Source of the DNA: Rudanella sp.
GTDB lineage: Bacteria; Bacteroidota; Bacteroidia; Cytophagales; Spirosomataceae
Direction: 5' to 3'
DNA length: 6,620 nucleotides
NCBI GenBank assembly: GCA_026785985.1
Contig: JAJAYX010000056.1
Span: 1 to 6,620, forward strand
In this document: positions 5,627-6,620 of the stretch, one piece after another
Layout: the number at the start of each line of letters is the position of its first letter
Numbering within the stretch: the first letter of the stretch is position 1
Program-made: the position numbers and the translations under genes
The notes under the pieces: generated by a model
Databases searched by the model: none
Seen by the model: the letters and a program-made list of their open reading frames with translations, nothing else
Told to the model about the DNA's origin: nothing

Positions 5627-6271
5627 ATGAAAGTACTCCTAATCAGCTTCGTATTAATCAGCCTCCTAATCGGTTTTGCCCCAGCCAAACGAATTGGTCA
5701 GTTTCAGAAAAGTGCTGATATTGGCAACCCAAAACTTGCTGGATCATCGCGGTACGACAAAGCAACGAAGACCTATACCCTGACGGGATCGGGCTACAAC
5801 ATCTGGTTCAAGCGGGATGAATTTCAGTACCTGTACAGAACCCTCAAAGGTGATTTTACCATCTCTGCCGACTTTGCATTTGTTGGCACCGGCACCGACC
5901 CGCACCGCAAAGTGGGCTGGATGGTGCGGGAGTCGATGGCCGATGATGCCTCTCACCTGAGCGCGGTAGTTCATGGCGATGGCCTGACGGTGTTGCAGTG
6001 GCGGGTGGCCAAAGGCGATGCCATGCGCGACCCGGAAGACGAGATTTTCAGTCCCGAAAAAGCCGTACAAACAGTTCAGTTAGAGCGCAAAGGCGATACC
6101 TATACCATGCGCGTAGCCAAAAAAGGGGGCGAGTTACAAACCGTTGGCAACCACCAAATGGCCAACCTCCCCAACGATGTGCTGGTTGGCCTTTTCATCT
6201 GTTCCCACAAGCCCGACAAGGCTGAGGAAGCCGTTGTCAGCAACGTTCAACTGGTTCGGGGGAGGCAGTAA
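5627..6271 (+). CDS. exported stand-alone beta-sandwich module, paralogue of the upstream N-terminal domain
   Basis: A 214-residue protein with a signal peptide (MKVLLISFVLISLLIGFAPA, likely cleaved near residue 20). The rest corresponds over its whole length to residues about 33-208 of the preceding propeller protein. It shares GSGYNIWF, an exactly identical DPHRKVGWMVR, HGDGLT-LQ, VQLER and VGLFI-SH blocks in the same order. It lacks the propeller entirely. The start ATG is unambiguous and lies 36 bases after the neighbour's stop, with no terminator-like hairpin between, so the two are probably one transcription unit. It most likely arose by tandem duplication with loss of the propeller, or the propeller form arose by fusion. 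The ligand is unknown, and a carbohydrate or cell-surface polymer is only a guess from the fold type. Confidence 0.88.
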   Translation: MKVLLISFVLISLLIGFAPAKRIGQFQKSADIGNPKLAGSSRYDKATKTYTLTGSGYNIWFKRDEFQYLYRTLKGDFTISADFAFVGTGTDPHRKVGWMVRESMADDASHLSAVVHGDGLTVLQWRVAKGDAMRDPEDEIFSPEKAVQTVQLERKGDTYTMRVAKKGGELQTVGNHQMANLPNDVLVGLFICSHKPDKAEEAVVSNVQLVRGRQ

Positions 6272-6273
6272 GG

Positions 6274-6283
6274 GTCAATTGAC
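6274..6283. other. 10-bp palindrome between convergent stops
   Basis: GTCAATTGAC is a perfect palindrome in the 16-base gap between the converging stop codons at 6271 and 6288. It is too short for a firm terminator call. I see no longer hairpin separating the two genes. Confidence 0.35.
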
Positions 6284-6287
6284 GTGG

Positions 6288-6620
6288 TTATCTGCTCCGC
6301 ACTTGCCCAATGCCGAACTGATCACCTGCTGCAACGGGTTTGTTGCCCCGAAAGTGAATCTCGATCATCTTCTCGCTCTGAACACTGTTGTTCCGTCCGT
6401 CTTCCAGCGTGGCCACAATCCGGCGGGTTTTCACGTCGATCACGTCGCCGGTGGAGGGATAGGCATACTTCCCATCTAAGCTCATACTGATCCAGCCCGG
6501 CATGTCGCGCACTGCAATGGAGGTGCGCTGCACTGGCGGGATCACGGTGTTTTCGAACACATGAATTCGGTCGTTCGACCCGTCGCAGAGCCAGTTTTCG
6601 CGCTCGTCGTGGGTTAGGGC
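6288..6620 (-). CDS. C-terminal part of a YVTN/YncE-like beta-propeller protein (partial)
   Basis: The last 110 codons of a minus-strand gene whose start lies beyond the right edge; the frame is open to base 6620. Visible are LTHDERENWLCDGSNDRIHVF, a second block PGWISMSLDGKYAYPSTGDVIDVKT-RRIVATL, and a C-terminal SEKMIEIHF...VGDQFGIG-like ending. The alternation of D-x-R-I-H-V-F, S-L-D-G-K-Y-A-Y and I-D-V-K-T-R-x-I-V-A-T-L is the blade pattern of YVTN/YncE-type propellers. These fold into periplasmic binding scaffolds, usually without enzymatic activity. It is convergent with the module gene at 5627-6271, with only 16 bases between stops. A GTG near 6560 is an internal codon, not the true start. 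Any signal peptide would lie outside the window. Confidence 0.75.
   Translation of the reverse strand, partial: ALTHDERENWLCDGSNDRIHVFENTVIPPVQRTSIAVRDMPGWISMSLDGKYAYPSTGDVIDVKTRRIVATLEDGRNNSVQSEKMIEIHFRGNKPVAAGDQFGIGQVRSR

Noticed and set aside
1..6620. Search for CRISPR arrays, tRNAs and rRNAs
   Set aside because: No regularly spaced repeats, cloverleaf-like sequence with a T-loop motif, or rRNA signature was seen on either strand.

Overview
The window looks like a chromosomal stretch of a Bacteroidota bacterium, most likely a Cytophagales/Spirosoma-type organism. Reasons: a short Bacteroidota-style Crp/Fnr regulator, a DUF2306 membrane protein, a TolB-like PD40 propeller protein with an N-terminal beta-sandwich module, start codons without strong Shine-Dalgarno sequences, and a TAnnTTTG-type promoter. 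The genus is an inference from protein style, not from a marker gene.

Left part (1-2187) is a graveyard of mobile elements. It holds the 3' third of an IS200/IS605-type tnpB (zinc ribbon and last RuvC motif only) and a perfect 15-bp hairpin just before it. Next comes a complete 1445-bp IS4-family, Tn5/IS50-like insertion sequence (614-2058) with perfect 19-bp terminal inverted repeats. A REP-like GC-rich hairpin abuts its right end, and a signal-peptide gene start on the minus strand is cut off by that repeat. The transposase is notable: its N-terminus lies in one frame, and the rest continues in the -1 frame after an A9G tract containing the classic A_AAA_AAG slippery heptamer. Programmed frameshifting, transcriptional slippage or a homopolymer error are the possible explanations.

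Middle part (2188-3963): a Crp/Fnr-family regulator is followed, in the same direction and with its own probable Bacteroidota promoter, by a seven-helix DUF2306 membrane protein of unknown function. A strong hairpin lies after it.

Right part (4049-6620): two exported paralogues lie in tandem. The first has a beta-sandwich-like module fused to a PD40/TolB-like propeller. The second consists of the same module alone. A third protein, convergent on the minus strand and cut by the window edge, looks like the end of another (YVTN/YncE-like) beta-propeller. Together they suggest an envelope or periplasmic binding/sensing cluster, but no enzymatic function is visible.

I found no tRNA, rRNA or CRISPR array. 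The best candidate for something new is the frameshifted Tn5-like transposase in its chimeric setting. The duplicated stand-alone/propeller-fused module comes next.
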